NCBI RefSeq assembly: GCF_038446525.1 | Contig: NZ_CP151792.1 | Span: 2,232,001-2,296,000, forward strand | DNA: 64,000 nucleotides | Origin: Methanolobus sp. ZRKC5 | Lineage (GTDB): Archaea > Halobacteriota > Methanosarcinia > Methanosarcinales > Methanosarcinaceae | Direction of reading: 5' to 3' | Part shown: positions 52,790 through 63,223 of the stretch, in pieces | Layout of the letters: every line of letters starts with the position of its first letter | How positions within the stretch are numbered: position 1 is the first letter of the stretch | Notes under the pieces: model-generated | What the model was told of the DNA's origin: nothing | The model's input: only the letters and a program-made list of their open reading frames with translations | Database searches by the model: none | Made by a program: the position numbers and the translations under genes

Positions 52790-52812
52790 ATCACAGATTT
52801 ATATCTGTGATA
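52790..52812. terminator. Bidirectional hairpin overlapping the galU stop
   Basis: ATCACAGAT (52790-52798) and ATCTGTGAT (52803-52811) are a perfect 9-bp inverted repeat with a TTAT loop, between the convergent cluster and galU, and covering the galU stop codon. Confidence 0.7.
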
Positions 52813-53654
52813 TGTTGTTTTATTTGCTCCTTCATTTCTGTGTTGTTGAGGGCGAAATCGATAATCGCTTTCACGTATTCAACCTTGTCCCCGGTGTCGT
52901 ATCTTTTACCTGTGAATTTGTATGCGTATATCTTCTGTTCTTCCTTCAAAAGACGTATGCCATCTGTAAGTTGTATCTCGTTACCTATTCCAGCGGTCGT
53001 TTCTTTGATGCAGTCCAATATTTCCGGTGTGAATACGTACCGTCCGATGGCGCCTATGTTGGATGGGGCATCTTCGGGCTTTGGTTTTTCCACGATGTCT
53101 TCAAGTATGTATAGTGAGTCATCCATGACCTTACCTTTAATGATGCCATAACTACTTGTCTTTTCAAAGGGGACTTCTTCCACTGCTATTGTTGAACGTC
53201 CGTATTTCTGGAAGTTATCGATCAACTGTTTTGTGCATGGTTTCTCGTTCACGATGATATCATCACCAAGCAATACGGCAAAAGGTTCATCATTTATGTG
53301 CTTCTTTGCCGTGAGGATGGCATCACCAAGGCCTCTTGGTTCCTTTTGTCTGATGTAGTGGATATCTACCATTGAAGAAATATCCTGCACAATCTTCAAA
53401 AGTTTTTCGTTGTTCTTTTGCCGAAGGTGGCTTTCAAGTTCCGGGGAATCATCAAAGTAGTCCTCTATGGATCTTTTACTTCTTCCGGTTATGAATATGA
53501 TGTCATCGATTCCCGAGGCGATTGCTTCCTCAACTACATGGTGGATTACTGGTTTATCGATGATTGGCAGCATTTCCTTTGGCATGGATTTTGTTACTGG
53601 CAAGAATCTGGTTCCCAGCCCTGCTACAGGTATCACAGCTTTTTTAATTTCCAC
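52791..53654 (-). CDS. galU: UTP-glucose-1-phosphate uridylyltransferase
   Basis: Makes UDP-glucose from UTP and glucose 1-phosphate for polysaccharides and glycosylated envelope parts. The 287-aa length fits. The nucleotide loop VIPVAGLGTRFLPVTKSMPKEMLPI lies at the N-terminus, and AVLLGDDIIV and the later VEKPKPEDAPSNIGAIGRYVF are typical. The start is GTG 53654 with AAAGGAG 8-9 nt upstream. Convergent with the PASTA cluster; divergent from the ribosomal operon. Confidence 0.95.
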   Translation of the reverse strand: MEIKKAVIPVAGLGTRFLPVTKSMPKEMLPIIDKPVIHHVVEEAIASGIDDIIFITGRSKRSIEDYFDDSPELESHLRQKNNEKLLKIVQDISSMVDIHYIRQKEPRGLGDAILTAKKHINDEPFAVLLGDDIIVNEKPCTKQLIDNFQKYGRSTIAVEEVPFEKTSSYGIIKGKVMDDSLYILEDIVEKPKPEDAPSNIGAIGRYVFTPEILDCIKETTAGIGNEIQLTDGIRLLKEEQKIYAYKFTGKRYDTGDKVEYVKAIIDFALNNTEMKEQIKQHITDINL

Positions 53655-53924
53655 TTTTAAACTCCTTTTACTGTCTATATGATCTGGTTTTTGTCCGTTT
53701 CTTAAAGTTTTTCCGGGAACTTTCTGTATATATCCCTTTTATACTTTTAATAATCTTCTTAACTTTTCATATGGGTTTGATCTCATTGGGTAGTATTATA
53801 TTGTAGTTTGTAGTTGTTGTGTAGTATATTATCATAATACGGTCCTATGCTTTTCCTTTGCATTTGGATTATGGTTTTCTGATGCTTTATATTGGTTTAT
53901 TTTCTACCATTTGCTTGCAAAGGA

Positions 53925-53933
53925 TTTATATAC
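53925..53933 (+). promoter_or_regulatory. TATA box of the ribosomal operon
   Basis: tttatatac at 53925-53933, preceded by the purine-rich aaagga, is a good archaeal TATA/BRE. Transcription would start near 53955, giving a leader of about 370 nt before ATG 54325. Confidence 0.6.
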
Positions 53934-54037
53934 AATATGTCCGTTTAAAGGCGCACGTTAGATTCCATTGAAATATGGATATTTGGCTGAATTAAGATTA
54001 CAGTGCGAAAAAGTCGGATTTAACATGAAGTATAATT

Positions 54038-54290
54038 GGGCCTCTTCGAGAATGCCCGCTTACACAAAATGTGATAAAATACTGAAGTGTTTAAATCTTT
54101 TCGAGATGACCACTCAGTAATGCCTTTGGGCATACTAAGGTCCGTTGATGACTGGAAGGGCATAAGGGTTGGCGTTGAATGCGTACCATGTGGGTACGTG
54201 GAGTCCGCTAATATCATATCTACTTCTTTTTCATTAGTGGTTCCTGCCTGACTTTCTCGCGTAATAGGTCTTGCAAAATTGCATTGACCT
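54038..54290 (+). ncRNA. Structured leader or small RNA before uL3 (candidate)
   Basis: Five hairpins lie in a row: GGGC/GCCC with an inner CTC/GAG at 54038-54057; AGTAATGCC/GGCATACT at 54116-54136 with one bulge; GCGTACC/GGTACGT at 54181-54199; CCGCTAAT/ATTAGTGG at 54205-54240; and AGGTC/GACCT with an inner TGCAA/TTGCA at 54266-54290. Such density in non-coding sequence suggests a structured leader that controls the ribosomal operon, or a separate small RNA. I match it to no known family. Confidence 0.45.
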
Positions 54291-54324
54291 GTCAAGAAGA
54301 AAATGTTGAATTAGGAGAATAATA

Positions 54325-55338
54325 ATGGCAAAAGGACACAGACCAAAACGAGGTTCACTCGCTTTCAGTCCACGCGTAAGAGCAAAAAGCCACATACCAA
54401 GGTTTAACTCATGGCCGCAAGCTGCTGGAGAACCAAAGCTTCAGGATTTTGCAGGTTACAAAGTGGGTATGACTCATGTGGTAATGGTAGATGACGTAAA
54501 GTACAGCCTCACAGAAGGTATGGAGATCTCAGTTCCTGTAACTGTTGTAGAAACTCCTGCTGTTCGTGTTGCTGCAGTCCGTGCCTACACAAGCTCTACG
54601 TATGGTGACAAAGCACTTTCTGAAGCCTGGGCAGCAGACCTTGATGAAAGTCTTGGGAAGACAATTGCATTGCCAAAGACATCCAATACAGAATCTGCTC
54701 TTGCAAAGATCGAGGGCATGATCGATGATGGCGATGTTACGGAAATTAAAGTGATTACTTACACTTTACCAAAGAAGCTGACAGGTGTTCCTAAGAAGAA
54801 TGCTGACATAATGGAAACCGCAGTTAGTGGATCTGATATAAAGGCAAAGTTCGAGTATGCAAAGTCCTTACTCGGCTCAGAAATAAAGCTCAGTGACGTT
54901 TTTGATGAAGGTACATTTGTAGACGTGGCAGCTATCACAACCGGGAAGGGTACCCAGGGTCCTGTTAAAAGATGGGGTATCAATCTGATGAAGAACAAGC
55001 ACTCACGTCAGGGCAGTCTCAGGCAGGTCGGTACACTCGGTCCATGGCATCCAGCAGTTGTCAGATGGACAGTACCACAGATGGGACAGATGGGTTACCA
55101 CCAGAGAACTGAATACAACAAGCGCATCCTGAAGGTAGGTGCCGACGGCGAAGAGATTACTCCAAAAGGTGGTTTCATCAACTACGGTCTTATCCGCGGT
55201 GAATATGTCCTCATAAAAGGAAGTATCCCTGGACCTTCAAAGAGGCTTGTAAGACTCAGGGATCCAATGAGATCAAAAGTACCTGCTATGAGTGAACCAC
55301 AGATCGTTCACGTAAGTACACAGTCCAAGCAGGGGTGA
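54325..55338 (+). CDS. rpl3: Ribosomal protein uL3
   Basis: Large-subunit protein near the peptidyl transferase centre, needed early in assembly. The 337-aa length is normal for archaea. It starts [20 protein letters not shown] and has the conserved [20 protein letters not shown] region and [19 protein letters not shown] 54325 has AGGAG upstream. First gene of the S10/spc operon here; uL4 follows after 5 nt. Confidence 0.97.
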   Translation: MAKGHRPKRGSLAFSPRVRAKSHIPRFNSWPQAAGEPKLQDFAGYKVGMTHVVMVDDVKYSLTEGMEISVPVTVVETPAVRVAAVRAYTSSTYGDKALSEAWAADLDESLGKTIALPKTSNTESALAKIEGMIDDGDVTEIKVITYTLPKKLTGVPKKNADIMETAVSGSDIKAKFEYAKSLLGSEIKLSDVFDEGTFVDVAAITTGKGTQGPVKRWGINLMKNKHSRQGSLRQVGTLGPWHPAVVRWTVPQMGQMGYHQRTEYNKRILKVGADGEEITPKGGFINYGLIRGEYVLIKGSIPGPSKRLVRLRDPMRSKVPAMSEPQIVHVSTQSKQG

Positions 55339-55343
55339 ACTGA

Positions 55344-56105
55344 ATGGTTACAGCAAAAATTATAGATTTATCAGGGAATGCTAAGGGAGATATAGACCTT
55401 CCTGACGTATTCGATGAGGCATATAGACCTGATCTTATCAAAAGAGCAGTTCTTGCAGCTCAGGCAAACAGGTATCAACCATATGGTCCAAGGATGTACT
55501 CCGGTATGGATACCTCCGCAAGATCATGGGGCTCCGGCAGAGGCGCTGCTCAGATCCCAAGGATTGTCAATGGTAGCCGTGCAGCAAGAGTTCCTCAGGC
55601 TGTAGGTGGTAGGAGAGCACATCCTCCAAAGCCTGAAGCAGATAAAACTGAAAAGGTCAACAAGAAGGAAAGACGTATGGCCATACGCTCCGCAATCGCT
55701 GCTACAATTGACGCAGAACTTGTAAAGGGCCGTGGACACAGATTCGATGCACAGCTTCCATTGGTGGCTGCAGATGAACTGGAAACCGTCGAAAAGACAA
55801 AGGATGTTATAAGCTTCTTGCAGAATGCAGGTGTTTACGACGACGTGATCCGTGCAAAGGATGGAAGGAATATCCGTGCAGGAAAGGGTAAGATTCGTGG
55901 AAGGAGATACAAGAACAAAAAGAGTCTCCTCATTGTTGCAACATGTGACAGTCCATTGATGATATCTGCAAGAAATCTTCCAGGCGTGGATATCGTATCT
56001 GTTGATGCATTGAATGCTGAACTCCTTGCACCAGGGACGCATGCAGGTAGATTAGTAGTCTGGACCGAGTCTGCAATGTCCTCTCTTGGGGGAATGTTCG
56101 AATGA
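55344..56105 (+). CDS. rpl4: Ribosomal protein uL4
   Basis: Large-subunit protein that lines the exit tunnel. The 253-aa chain has the loop [32 protein letters not shown] region and the [10 protein letters not shown] motif typical of archaeal/eukaryal uL4. It ends with a 4-nt overlap with uL23. Confidence 0.97.
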   Translation: MVTAKIIDLSGNAKGDIDLPDVFDEAYRPDLIKRAVLAAQANRYQPYGPRMYSGMDTSARSWGSGRGAAQIPRIVNGSRAARVPQAVGGRRAHPPKPEADKTEKVNKKERRMAIRSAIAATIDAELVKGRGHRFDAQLPLVAADELETVEKTKDVISFLQNAGVYDDVIRAKDGRNIRAGKGKIRGRRYKNKKSLLIVATCDSPLMISARNLPGVDIVSVDALNAELLAPGTHAGRLVVWTESAMSSLGGMFE

Positions 56106-56350
56106 ATGTCATCAAGTATCCGTTTATCACTGAAAAAGCGATGATGCTGCTGGAAGACAATAAACTTCAGTTCATTGTTGATACCCGCGCAAACAAGAAT
56201 CAGATCAAGGCTGATGTAATGAAGATGTACGGGTTCCCTGTTTCATCTGTCTGTACAATGAGCACAATGAAAGGTCTGAAGAAAGCTATCGTTACTTTCG
56301 AAGGCACAGAAGCTGCCCATGAGATAGCGACTAGAATTGGCTTGATGTGA
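56102..56350 (+). CDS. rpl23: Ribosomal protein uL23
   Basis: An 82-aa protein at the tunnel exit, the docking site of the signal recognition particle. It starts [17 protein letters not shown] and keeps [13 protein letters not shown]. It overlaps the end of uL4 by 4 nt (ATGA), so both are translationally coupled. Confidence 0.97.
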   Translation: MNVIKYPFITEKAMMLLEDNKLQFIVDTRANKNQIKADVMKMYGFPVSSVCTMSTMKGLKKAIVTFEGTEAAHEIATRIGLM

Positions 56351-56361
56351 GGTGAATATAC

Positions 56362-57075
56362 ATGACTAAGAGACTTATATCACAGAACAGAGGTCGTGGA
56401 TCTCCTACTTACAGGGCTCCGTCACACAAGTACAAAGCTGCACTTAAACACCCACGTGTCGATGAAGAAGGCACCGTTTATGGTACAGTTATTGAAATTA
56501 CACACGATCCGGCTCGTTCAGCACCTATTGTCAGGGTTTCCTTTGACACTGGTGAGGAACGCCTGATCATTGCACCTGAGGGTATTTCTTTAGGCGAACA
56601 GATCGCATGTGGAATATCAGCTGAGATAAAACCTGGTAACATCCTGCCTCTTGCAGAGATCCCAGAAGGTATCCCGGTCTGTAACATTGAGTCCAAACCA
56701 AATGATGGTGGACAGTTCGCACGTGCATCTGGTGCTTATGGAACAGTTGTATCCCATGACCGTGGTAAGACAGTTGTTCAGATGCCATCAGGTGAGATGA
56801 AGTGGTTAAATCCTAAATGCCGTGCAACAATAGGCATCGTTGCAGGTGGCGGTAGGGTTGACAGGCCTTTCCTTAAGGCAGGTAAGAAGTACCACAAGAT
56901 GAAGACAAGAGCTGCAAAATATCCTCGTGTATCAGGTGTTGCTATGAACGCTATTGACCACCCATATGGTGGAGGTAACCGTAAGCACCCTGGTAAGCCA
57001 ACAACAGTTGGGAGGAATGCGCCTCCAGGACGTAAGGTAGGTCAGATTGCAGCACGCAGGACCGGAAAGCGTTAA
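56362..57075 (+). CDS. rpl2: Ribosomal protein uL2
   Basis: A 237-aa core protein of the large subunit involved in subunit joining and peptidyl transfer. It starts [21 protein letters not shown]; the C-terminal [21 protein letters not shown] carries the conserved histidine region. A GAGGTGA site lies upstream. Confidence 0.97.
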   Translation: MTKRLISQNRGRGSPTYRAPSHKYKAALKHPRVDEEGTVYGTVIEITHDPARSAPIVRVSFDTGEERLIIAPEGISLGEQIACGISAEIKPGNILPLAEIPEGIPVCNIESKPNDGGQFARASGAYGTVVSHDRGKTVVQMPSGEMKWLNPKCRATIGIVAGGGRVDRPFLKAGKKYHKMKTRAAKYPRVSGVAMNAIDHPYGGGNRKHPGKPTTVGRNAPPGRKVGQIAARRTGKR

Positions 57076-57089
57076 CCGGAGGTTATGAC

Positions 57090-57503
57090 ATGGCAAAGAA
57101 ATTATCATCAAGATTACCAAAACGAAAAGGTGAATACACCTACCGTGGTAAAACAGTATCAGAACTCCAGGCCATTAGCAATGATGAATTTGTTGAGATG
57201 TTACCTGCACGTGAACGCCGTACTCTTAAGAGGGGCTACACAGATGGCAGGAAAAGCGTTGTTCAACAGCTCAGAGATGGCAAGGACAATCTGAGGACCC
57301 ACTACAGGGATATCATTATATTCCCTGAAATGGTCGGCAAAAATGTAGAAGTATATAACGGCAAATCATTTGTGGCATTTGAAATACTGCCTGAAATGAT
57401 CGGACACAGATTCGGAGAATTCTCACCAACCCGTCCAAAGGTTTCCCACGGAAGCGCTGGTGTAGGAGCAACCCGTTCAAGTAAGTTCGTGCCACTTAAG
57501 TAA
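57090..57503 (+). CDS. rps19: Ribosomal protein uS19
   Basis: A 137-aa small-subunit head protein. It has the archaeal N-terminal extension ([18 protein letters not shown]) and the conserved [19 protein letters not shown] and [20 protein letters not shown] site lies 7-8 nt before ATG 57090. Confidence 0.97.
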   Translation: MAKKLSSRLPKRKGEYTYRGKTVSELQAISNDEFVEMLPARERRTLKRGYTDGRKSVVQQLRDGKDNLRTHYRDIIIFPEMVGKNVEVYNGKSFVAFEILPEMIGHRFGEFSPTRPKVSHGSAGVGATRSSKFVPLK

Positions 57504-57512
57504 GGTGAGATC

Positions 57513-57968
57513 ATGGCAAGAATTGGATATTCTATGGAATTAGACCCAAAAGTAAGCTCAAAAGCTATGGGTGCTGAACTTCACATCTCCCCGAAAAAGT
57601 CACGAGAACTTGGTAAGGCAATTAAAGGCATGCGTACCACTGTAGCCAAAAGATACCTTGAAGAAGTTGTAATACTGAAACAGGCAGTTCCTTTTAAAAG
57701 GCACGGCGATGGTTCAGGACACAGAAAAGGTCCAATGGCAAATGGTAGGTACCCTGTAAAGGTCGCTGAGGCTTTCCTGAAGATCTTGGAAAATGCTAAC
57801 AGCAATGCTGAATACAAGGGACTTGACCCAGAGCATATGTATATTGCACATATTTCTGCAAAGCGTGGACGTGTCATTCACGGTATGAGACCAAGGGCAC
57901 GTGGACGTGGCAGCCCTAATAACACGGAAACTGTGAATGTCGAGATTATTTTGAATGAGGTGCTTTAA
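57513..57968 (+). CDS. rpl22: Ribosomal protein uL22
   Basis: A 151-aa tunnel protein with a long beta-hairpin. Landmarks are [22 protein letters not shown] at the N-terminus, [16 protein letters not shown], and [20 protein letters not shown]. Its stop codon shares one base with the start of uS3 (TAATG). Confidence 0.97.
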   Translation: MARIGYSMELDPKVSSKAMGAELHISPKKSRELGKAIKGMRTTVAKRYLEEVVILKQAVPFKRHGDGSGHRKGPMANGRYPVKVAEAFLKILENANSNAEYKGLDPEHMYIAHISAKRGRVIHGMRPRARGRGSPNNTETVNVEIILNEVL

Positions 57969-58891
57969 TGGCAATAGAAAAGAAGTTCGTTCGGGAAGGC
58001 TACGTAAAAGCTTCCATGAATGAATATTTTTTAAAACAGCTCAGCAAAGCAGGCTACGGTGGAATGGAAATCAATCGTACTCCGATGGGTACTCAGATCA
58101 CTGTATATGCTGAAAAGCCAGGTATGGTCATTGGTAAAGCTGGTAAGGTCATCCGTAAACTTACACGTGACATCGACAGGATGTACGACATGGACAACCC
58201 CCAGATAGATGCTCAGGAAGTCAAAAGGCCAGAGCTCAATGCCCAGATGATGGCTTCACGCCTTGCTTCTTCAATTGAAAGAGGCTGGTATTTCAGGAAA
58301 GCCGGTCATAATACTCTCAGAGCTATTATGAACGCCGGTGCACTGGGCTGTGAAATCGTAATTTCAGGTAAGTTAACAGGTTCAAGGTCAAGGGTTGAAA
58401 AACTCGTTGATGGATACATCAAACATGCCGGAAAACCTGCTGAAGATATAGTAGACCATGGGTTTGCAACAGCTGTCAAAAAGCTGGGAACTCTTGGTTG
58501 TAAAGTTAGGATCATCCCTCCAGGCGCAGTATTACCTGACGCTTTTGATATTAGAGAAGTCGTAGAGGCCGATGTGGTCGAAGCTGTTGCACCGGAAGCT
58601 GCAAAGGCTGACATCGCTGAACTCGTAGGCAAGGAATCAGAAGGTGAGGTTGCTGACGAGGAGGAAGTAGTAGAAGTTGCCGAAGTCGCGGAAACAGGAG
58701 TCACTGAAGAAGCTTCAGCTGAGAAAGTTGAAGAAGAATCCTGTGCAGATGAGGCATCTGAATCTGATGATTCAATCCCTGACGAAAATCCCGGGGCAGA
58801 ACAAAGGCTGGTTGATGATGTATGGCAGCATAAGCACGATGGCTATGACTACTGGCATCCAGTTTCACGTGTCCACAAGGAGGAGAAATAA
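57968..58891 (+). CDS. rps3: Ribosomal protein uS3 with long acidic tail
   Basis: The small-subunit head protein at the mRNA entry tunnel. Residues about 1-200 form the usual archaeal uS3: KH domain with [17 protein letters not shown], then [16 protein letters not shown] and a C-terminal domain ending [13 protein letters not shown]. Beyond about residue 205 comes a tail of about 100 residues, very rich in Glu, Asp, Ala and Val ([15 protein letters not shown]), ending in an aromatic, His-rich segment ([21 protein letters not shown]). Start and stop both overlap neighbours by one base. Confidence 0.95.
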   Translation: MAIEKKFVREGYVKASMNEYFLKQLSKAGYGGMEINRTPMGTQITVYAEKPGMVIGKAGKVIRKLTRDIDRMYDMDNPQIDAQEVKRPELNAQMMASRLASSIERGWYFRKAGHNTLRAIMNAGALGCEIVISGKLTGSRSRVEKLVDGYIKHAGKPAEDIVDHGFATAVKKLGTLGCKVRIIPPGAVLPDAFDIREVVEADVVEAVAPEAAKADIAELVGKESEGEVADEEEVVEVAEVAETGVTEEASAEKVEEESCADEASESDDSIPDENPGAEQRLVDDVWQHKHDGYDYWHPVSRVHKEEK

Positions 58892-59094
58892 TGGTAATTC
58901 TCCGCTTGAACGAGATTAGGGATATGTCCCCGGAAGAAAGGATGGACGAACTCGACAAAATGAGGGATGAACTCATTCGCGAGCGTGCTCTTTCATCTGC
59001 TGGCGGAGCTCCTGACAATCCAGGCAGGATTGGCGAACTAAGGAGAACCGTTGCCAGAATAAAGACCATCCAGCGGGAAATGAAGGAGATCTGA
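58891..59094 (+). CDS. rpl29: Ribosomal protein uL29
   Basis: A 67-aa two-helix protein at the tunnel exit. It starts [20 protein letters not shown] and ends [14 protein letters not shown]. The start shares one base with the uS3 stop, and the rnp1 gene follows immediately. Confidence 0.96.
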   Translation: MVILRLNEIRDMSPEERMDELDKMRDELIRERALSSAGGAPDNPGRIGELRRTVARIKTIQREMKEI

Positions 59095-59095
59095 T

Positions 59096-59407
59096 TTGGA
59101 GATCACTCCTTCTAAACTGGTATTCCATGAACTGATCGGATTACAAGTGACAATAGTCGAAGCAACGAATCCGATCTTGAAAGATATAAGTGGCAAAGTG
59201 GTTGACGAAACAAAGAACATGATAATTGTTCAAACAATAAAAGGAACTGAGAAAATGATTCAAAAAAACGGTACTTCCTTTGTGTTTCAGATACCTGCCC
59301 AATTATCCGGTAAGCATGCCCAGAGGTATGTTAAAGTGAATGGAAACCTTCTGCTCTCACAACCTGAGAACAGAACAAAGAATATAAGAAAAATACACAT
59401 GAGGTAA
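59096..59407 (+). CDS. rnp1: RNase P protein component 1 (Rpp29/Pop4)
   Basis: A 103-aa protein subunit of RNase P, which trims the 5' leader of tRNAs. It starts at TTG 59096, with GAAGGAGA about 6 nt upstream inside the end of the uL29 gene. Typical features are [34 protein letters not shown] and [12 protein letters not shown]. The position between uL29 and uS17 is the usual archaeal one. Confidence 0.93.
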   Translation: MEITPSKLVFHELIGLQVTIVEATNPILKDISGKVVDETKNMIIVQTIKGTEKMIQKNGTSFVFQIPAQLSGKHAQRYVKVNGNLLLSQPENRTKNIRKIHMR

Positions 59408-59412
59408 TAATC

Positions 59413-59742
59413 ATGGTTAAAGATATTGGATTGGATGTCCCAACTCCTACTGAGGAATGCGATGATGTAAATTGTCCATTCCATGGAGCTCTTCCAGTTC
59501 GTGGGCAGGTCCTAGTAGGGACTGTTGTTAGCGATAAAATGGACAAGACAGTGGTCATCCAGCGTAAACATGAGATTCTCATTAAGAAATATCAGAGATA
59601 TGAAAAGAGGCAATCTAAGATTCACGCACACAACCCACCTTGCGTTGATGCAAAAGTAGGGGACGTTGTGACAGTGGCAGAATGCAGGCCTCTTAGCAAG
59701 ACAAAGTCGTATGTGGTCATTAAAGCGGAGGCACAGGAATGA
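59413..59742 (+). CDS. rps17: Ribosomal protein uS17
   Basis: A 109-aa small-subunit protein of the OB fold that binds 16S rRNA early. It has [22 protein letters not shown], a classic archaeal N-terminal form, and [20 protein letters not shown]-like basic sequence. It overlaps uL14 by 4 nt. Confidence 0.96.
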   Translation: MVKDIGLDVPTPTEECDDVNCPFHGALPVRGQVLVGTVVSDKMDKTVVIQRKHEILIKKYQRYEKRQSKIHAHNPPCVDAKVGDVVTVAECRPLSKTKSYVVIKAEAQE

Positions 59743-60137
59743 GAGGTATTAGATCCACAGTTCCTCGTGCACTTAACGCTGGTGCTAAGATCGACTGCGT
59801 GGACAATACAGGTGCACGTGTAGTTGAAATTATATCCGTGAAGGGCTACAGAGGTGTTAAGAACAGGCACCCTCGAGCAGGTGTTGGTAACATGTGCGTA
59901 GTTTCCGTGAAGAAAGGAACTCCGGAAATGCGCAAGCAGATCCTTCTTGCAGTAATCATACGCCAGAAGCAGGAACTGCACCGACCAGACGGTCTAAGGG
60001 TTTCCTTTGAAGATAATGCAGTTGTCATTGTTGACGCAGATGGTATCCCAAAAGGAACTGATATAAAAGGTCCTGTTGCAAGAGAAGCAGCAGAAAGGTT
60101 CCCTAAGATCGGTACAACAGCATCTATTGTAGTGTGA
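59739..60137 (+). CDS. rpl14: Ribosomal protein uL14
   Basis: A 132-aa protein at the subunit interface. Landmarks are [40 protein letters not shown], and [15 protein letters not shown] near the end. It starts in a 4-nt overlap with uS17. Confidence 0.97.
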   Translation: MRGIRSTVPRALNAGAKIDCVDNTGARVVEIISVKGYRGVKNRHPRAGVGNMCVVSVKKGTPEMRKQILLAVIIRQKQELHRPDGLRVSFEDNAVVIVDADGIPKGTDIKGPVAREAAERFPKIGTTASIVV

Positions 60138-60147
60138 GGTGTGAAAT

Positions 60148-60501
60148 ATGGTATCAAATCAACCAAGAAAACAGAGAAAAGCAAGATATACTGCTCCTCT
60201 GCACATCAAACAGAAATATATGGGTGCTCTTCTTTCAAAGGATCTCCGTGACAAATACAGTCGTCGCACAGCCAATGTAATTGTTGGTGATACTGTAAAG
60301 TTAATGCGTGGAGATCACGCAGGAACTTCCGGAATAGTGGAAGCAATTTCCCTGAAGCACGGAACGATCGTTGTAGAAGGTGTAACAGTTTCAAAAGCAG
60401 ATGGAACTGAGGTTGCAAGACCTGTCTACCCTTCAAACGTAATGATCACGACCCTTGAAATGAAGGACAAACACAGAGAAGAAATTATTAATAACAGGTG
60501 A
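60148..60501 (+). CDS. rpl24: Ribosomal protein uL24
   Basis: A 117-aa assembly-initiating protein with a KOW motif. It starts [20 protein letters not shown]; the KOW segment is [28 protein letters not shown] site lies before ATG 60148. Confidence 0.97.
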   Translation: MVSNQPRKQRKARYTAPLHIKQKYMGALLSKDLRDKYSRRTANVIVGDTVKLMRGDHAGTSGIVEAISLKHGTIVVEGVTVSKADGTEVARPVYPSNVMITTLEMKDKHREEIINNR

Positions 60502-60505
60502 TTTT

Positions 60506-61216
60506 GTGGGCAAACATCAGAAAAGAATATCTGTCCCTAACAGCTGGCAGATATCAAAGAAATCCAATAAATGGGTCACATCAACAAGACCGGGTCCACA
60601 TAACAAGCAGCAGAGCATTCCTCTGGGTGTAGTCCTGAGGGATATGCTGGGTGTTGTAGACACCCGTGCAGAAGCAAAGCGCATTCTTTCCGAAGGTAGT
60701 GTACTCGTTGATGGTGTTACCAGAAAGGATCTCAGATTCCCTGTAGGTCTTTTAGATGTAATCTCAATTCCTCTTGAAGATGCAGCATACCGTGTGTTAC
60801 TGGATCGTAAGGGAAGACTTGAAGTTCATAAGCTGGCAGATTCCAATGTAAACAAGCTTTGCAGAATCAACGGCAAGACTATCATAAAAGGTGGAGCCGT
60901 GCAGCTTAATCTCAATGACGGTACAAACCTCTTGGGCTCCAATGACTACAAGCCAAAAGATTCACTCATCCTCTCCCTGCCTGGCAAGGATATTGTCAAG
61001 CATATCAAATACGAGGTTGGTAATCTTGCTATGATCGTTGGTGGAAGGCATACTGGTGAAATTGGTACTATCAAAGAGATCAACACAGTAAGAAGTTCCA
61101 AGCACAACACAGTCGCAATATCCGGAGACTATGATTTTGAGACAATCGAAGAATTCGTTGTTATCATAGGCGAGAAGGTACCTGAGATCAAACTAGGTGG
61201 TGAGGTAGTTGAGTAA
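60506..61216 (+). CDS. rps4e: Ribosomal protein eS4
   Basis: A 236-aa small-subunit protein found only in archaea and eukaryotes. It has the N-terminal [14 protein letters not shown], an S4-type RNA-binding part ([17 protein letters not shown]) and a KOW segment ([19 protein letters not shown]). The annotated start is GTG 60506, with AGGTGA upstream. Overlaps uL5 slightly. Confidence 0.96.
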   Translation: MGKHQKRISVPNSWQISKKSNKWVTSTRPGPHNKQQSIPLGVVLRDMLGVVDTRAEAKRILSEGSVLVDGVTRKDLRFPVGLLDVISIPLEDAAYRVLLDRKGRLEVHKLADSNVNKLCRINGKTIIKGGAVQLNLNDGTNLLGSNDYKPKDSLILSLPGKDIVKHIKYEVGNLAMIVGGRHTGEIGTIKEINTVRSSKHNTVAISGDYDFETIEEFVVIIGEKVPEIKLGGEVVE

Positions 61217-61718
61217 TCCAATGAGAACACCTATTGTGGAAAAGGTTGTTGTTCATATGGGTGTCGGCGAAAGTGGCCAGCACCTTGTGGATGCTGAAAG
61301 TATCCTTGGAGAGGTTACCGGGCAGTCTGTTGTCAGAACCTATTCAAAAAGAACTCTTCCAGCATTTGGTATTAAGAAGAGCGAGCCAATTGGCTGTAAG
61401 GTTACTCTCAGGGCCGACCGTGCAGAAAACTTTCTTAAAATAGCACTTGATATTGTAGAGAGCAAGCTCAGATCATCCCAATTTGATAAGTACGGGAATG
61501 TTGCCTTTGGTATTGAGGAACACACAGATTTCCCGGGCATGAGATATGATCCTAACATCGGTATCTTTGGTATGGATGTTAATGTAATTGTCAATCGTCG
61601 TGGTTACAGGATTAACAAAAGAAGGATAGTTAAAAGGAAAATCCCTGCATCTCACAGGATCACAAAAGAGGATACAGTTGCTTTCTTCAAAGACACATAC
61701 TCCGTGGAGGTAATATAA
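61209..61718 (+). CDS. rpl5: Ribosomal protein uL5
   Basis: A protein of the large-subunit central protuberance that contacts 5S rRNA and P-site tRNA. It has [41 protein letters not shown] and [16 protein letters not shown] regions. TTG 61209 (169 aa, 8-nt overlap with eS4) has GAGG rather close; ATG 61221 (165 aa) is an equal candidate with a weaker site. Spacing alone does not settle the start. Confidence 0.94.
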   Translation: MSNPMRTPIVEKVVVHMGVGESGQHLVDAESILGEVTGQSVVRTYSKRTLPAFGIKKSEPIGCKVTLRADRAENFLKIALDIVESKLRSSQFDKYGNVAFGIEEHTDFPGMRYDPNIGIFGMDVNVIVNRRGYRINKRRIVKRKIPASHRITKEDTVAFFKDTYSVEVI

Positions 61719-61871
61719 ATGGTTCAAACCACTAAGAGCTTTGGAAGAGGGGCAAGTGAATGTAAGAGATGTGGAAGAAAACAAGGTCTTGTAAGAAAAT
61801 ATGATATTTATCTTTGCAGACACTGTTTCCGTGAGATTGCCCACGATATGGGATTTGAAAAGTATACGTGA
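61719..61871 (+). CDS. rps14: Ribosomal protein uS14 (zinc-binding form)
   Basis: A 50-aa small-subunit protein, ATG 61719 to TGA 61871. It has [20 protein letters not shown] with the first CX2C, and [15 protein letters not shown] with the second, which together hold a zinc ion. GTGGAGG lies upstream within the end of uL5. The position between uL5 and uS8 is the expected one. Confidence 0.96.
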   Translation: MVQTTKSFGRGASECKRCGRKQGLVRKYDIYLCRHCFREIAHDMGFEKYT

Positions 61872-61881
61872 GGTGAAAGAA

Positions 61882-62274
61882 ATGGTATTATTAGATCCGC
61901 TTGCTGACGCTTTATCTACGATAAAGAATGCAGAGGTAATTGGTAAAGATTCCTGTATCATTAGACCCGCATCAAAACTTATCGGTACTGTCCTGAAAGT
62001 TATGCAGGACCGTGGCTATGTCGGTGAATTTGAATTCGTCGAAGATGGTAAGGCGGGAATTTACAAGGTAGAACTTATTGGTAGAATCAACAAGTGTGGT
62101 GCTATCAAACCACGTTATTCAGTGGGAGCTGCAGACTTTGAAAGATGGGAAAAGCAGTTTCTTCCTGCAAAGAACTTTGGAACATTGATATTGACACCCT
62201 CAAATGGTGTAATATCACAGTACGAAGCTCGTGAGAATAATGTTGGTGGACAGTTACTTGCATATGTGTACTGA
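61882..62274 (+). CDS. rps8: Ribosomal protein uS8
   Basis: A 130-aa small-subunit protein that binds the central domain of 16S rRNA. It starts [17 protein letters not shown], and ends with the conserved [20 protein letters not shown] segment. ATG 61882 has GAGGTGA 5-6 nt upstream; longer frames upstream run over uS14 and are wrong. Confidence 0.97.
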   Translation: MVLLDPLADALSTIKNAEVIGKDSCIIRPASKLIGTVLKVMQDRGYVGEFEFVEDGKAGIYKVELIGRINKCGAIKPRYSVGAADFERWEKQFLPAKNFGTLILTPSNGVISQYEARENNVGGQLLAYVY

Positions 62275-62289
62275 TGGATGTGATGTCAC

Positions 62290-62823
62290 ATGGCAAAAGA
62301 AATAAAGAAAATAATCCCTATCCCTGACGGTGTGACTGTTACGTTCGTGGGCCAGCTCCTGACAACATCAGGGCCAAAAGGCAAAAACGAAAGGACTTTT
62401 TGGTACCCAGGCATCAATATCGAGGTTGCAGGTTCTGAGGTTATTGTGGACTCATCAGTCACAAAGAAGACCCAGAAGGCAATGGTCGGAACATTTGCAT
62501 CACATGTTGCAAATATGATAAAAGGTGTCGCTGATGGATTTGAATATCGCATGAAGGTCGTTTACGCTCACTTCCCTATGCAACTCAAGGTTGAAGGAAA
62601 ACAGTTAATGATCAGCAATTTCCTTGGAGAGAAAAAAGCACGGTCTGCAAATATTCTTGGCGAGTCCAAGGTAAAGACTGCAGGAGATGAGGTAATCGTT
62701 ACCGGTGTCAACAAGGAAGATGTCGGCCAGACAGCAGCCAATATCGAGCAGGCAACCCGAATCAAGAGATTCGATCCGCGTGTATTCCAGGACGGAATAT
62801 ATACAGTGGAGAAGATAGTGTAG
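62290..62823 (+). CDS. rpl6: Ribosomal protein uL6
   Basis: A 177-aa two-domain protein near the factor-binding site. It starts [20 protein letters not shown] and carries [15 protein letters not shown] and, in the second domain, [19 protein letters not shown]. Confidence 0.96.
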   Translation: MAKEIKKIIPIPDGVTVTFVGQLLTTSGPKGKNERTFWYPGINIEVAGSEVIVDSSVTKKTQKAMVGTFASHVANMIKGVADGFEYRMKVVYAHFPMQLKVEGKQLMISNFLGEKKARSANILGESKVKTAGDEVIVTGVNKEDVGQTAANIEQATRIKRFDPRVFQDGIYTVEKIV

Positions 62824-62832
62824 GTGATTTGA

Positions 62833-63222
62833 ATGGATGATAAAATTAAACGCCTGTTTAAGGTAAGGAAAATCCAGAAACACAAAAAACCTGATTTCAA
62901 GAGAACAGACAGTCACAAGTATAAGCGTCTGGATTCTAACTGGAGACGTCCAAGAGGTCTTCAGGGTAAACAGCGCAAACACATCAAAGCAAAAGGCGCT
63001 CTTGCTCAGGTAGGCTATGGAAGCCCAGTTGCTGTAAAAGGCCTGCATCCATCAGGATATGCAGAAGTCCTTGTATTCACAGTTGGACAACTTGATGTTG
63101 TGAATGCAGCTGAGGAAGCTGTCAGGATATCTGGAAAGGTTGGCGGAAGAAAGAAGTCAATCATTGAGGCAAAAGCTGCAGAGCTTTCTATTAAGGTCCT
63201 CAACCCAACAAGAGGTGAGTAA
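62833..63222 (+). CDS. rpl32e: Ribosomal protein eL32
   Basis: A 129-aa archaeal/eukaryal large-subunit protein. It has the signature [21 protein letters not shown] near the start and [16 protein letters not shown]. Follows uL6 after 9 nt. Confidence 0.96.
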   Translation: MDDKIKRLFKVRKIQKHKKPDFKRTDSHKYKRLDSNWRRPRGLQGKQRKHIKAKGALAQVGYGSPVAVKGLHPSGYAEVLVFTVGQLDVVNAAEEAVRISGKVGGRKKSIIEAKAAELSIKVLNPTRGE

Positions 63223-63223
63223 G

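Larger units (their letters stand above)
53655..54324. other. Long non-coding region between galU and rpl3
   Basis: This gap of 670 nt has no gene with a ribosome binding site. Its left part (53655-53920) is very AT-rich and holds the galU promoter. Its right part (about 53960-54320) is less AT-rich and carries five hairpins, listed separately. Confidence 0.7.

Noticed and set aside
54140-54152. Box C/D-like ttgatga and nearby ctgg
   Set aside because: The C box is imperfect and no properly spaced D and D' boxes are present.
54020-54295. 91-aa minus-strand frame in the rpl3 leader
   Set aside because: Composition is not protein-like and the region is better explained by RNA hairpins.
53945-54310. 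SRP RNA or RNase P RNA in the rpl3 leader
   Set aside because: The conserved core sequences of both RNAs that I would expect are not visible.
55524-56042. 172-aa minus-strand frame in uL4
   Set aside because: Antisense shadow of a ribosomal protein gene.
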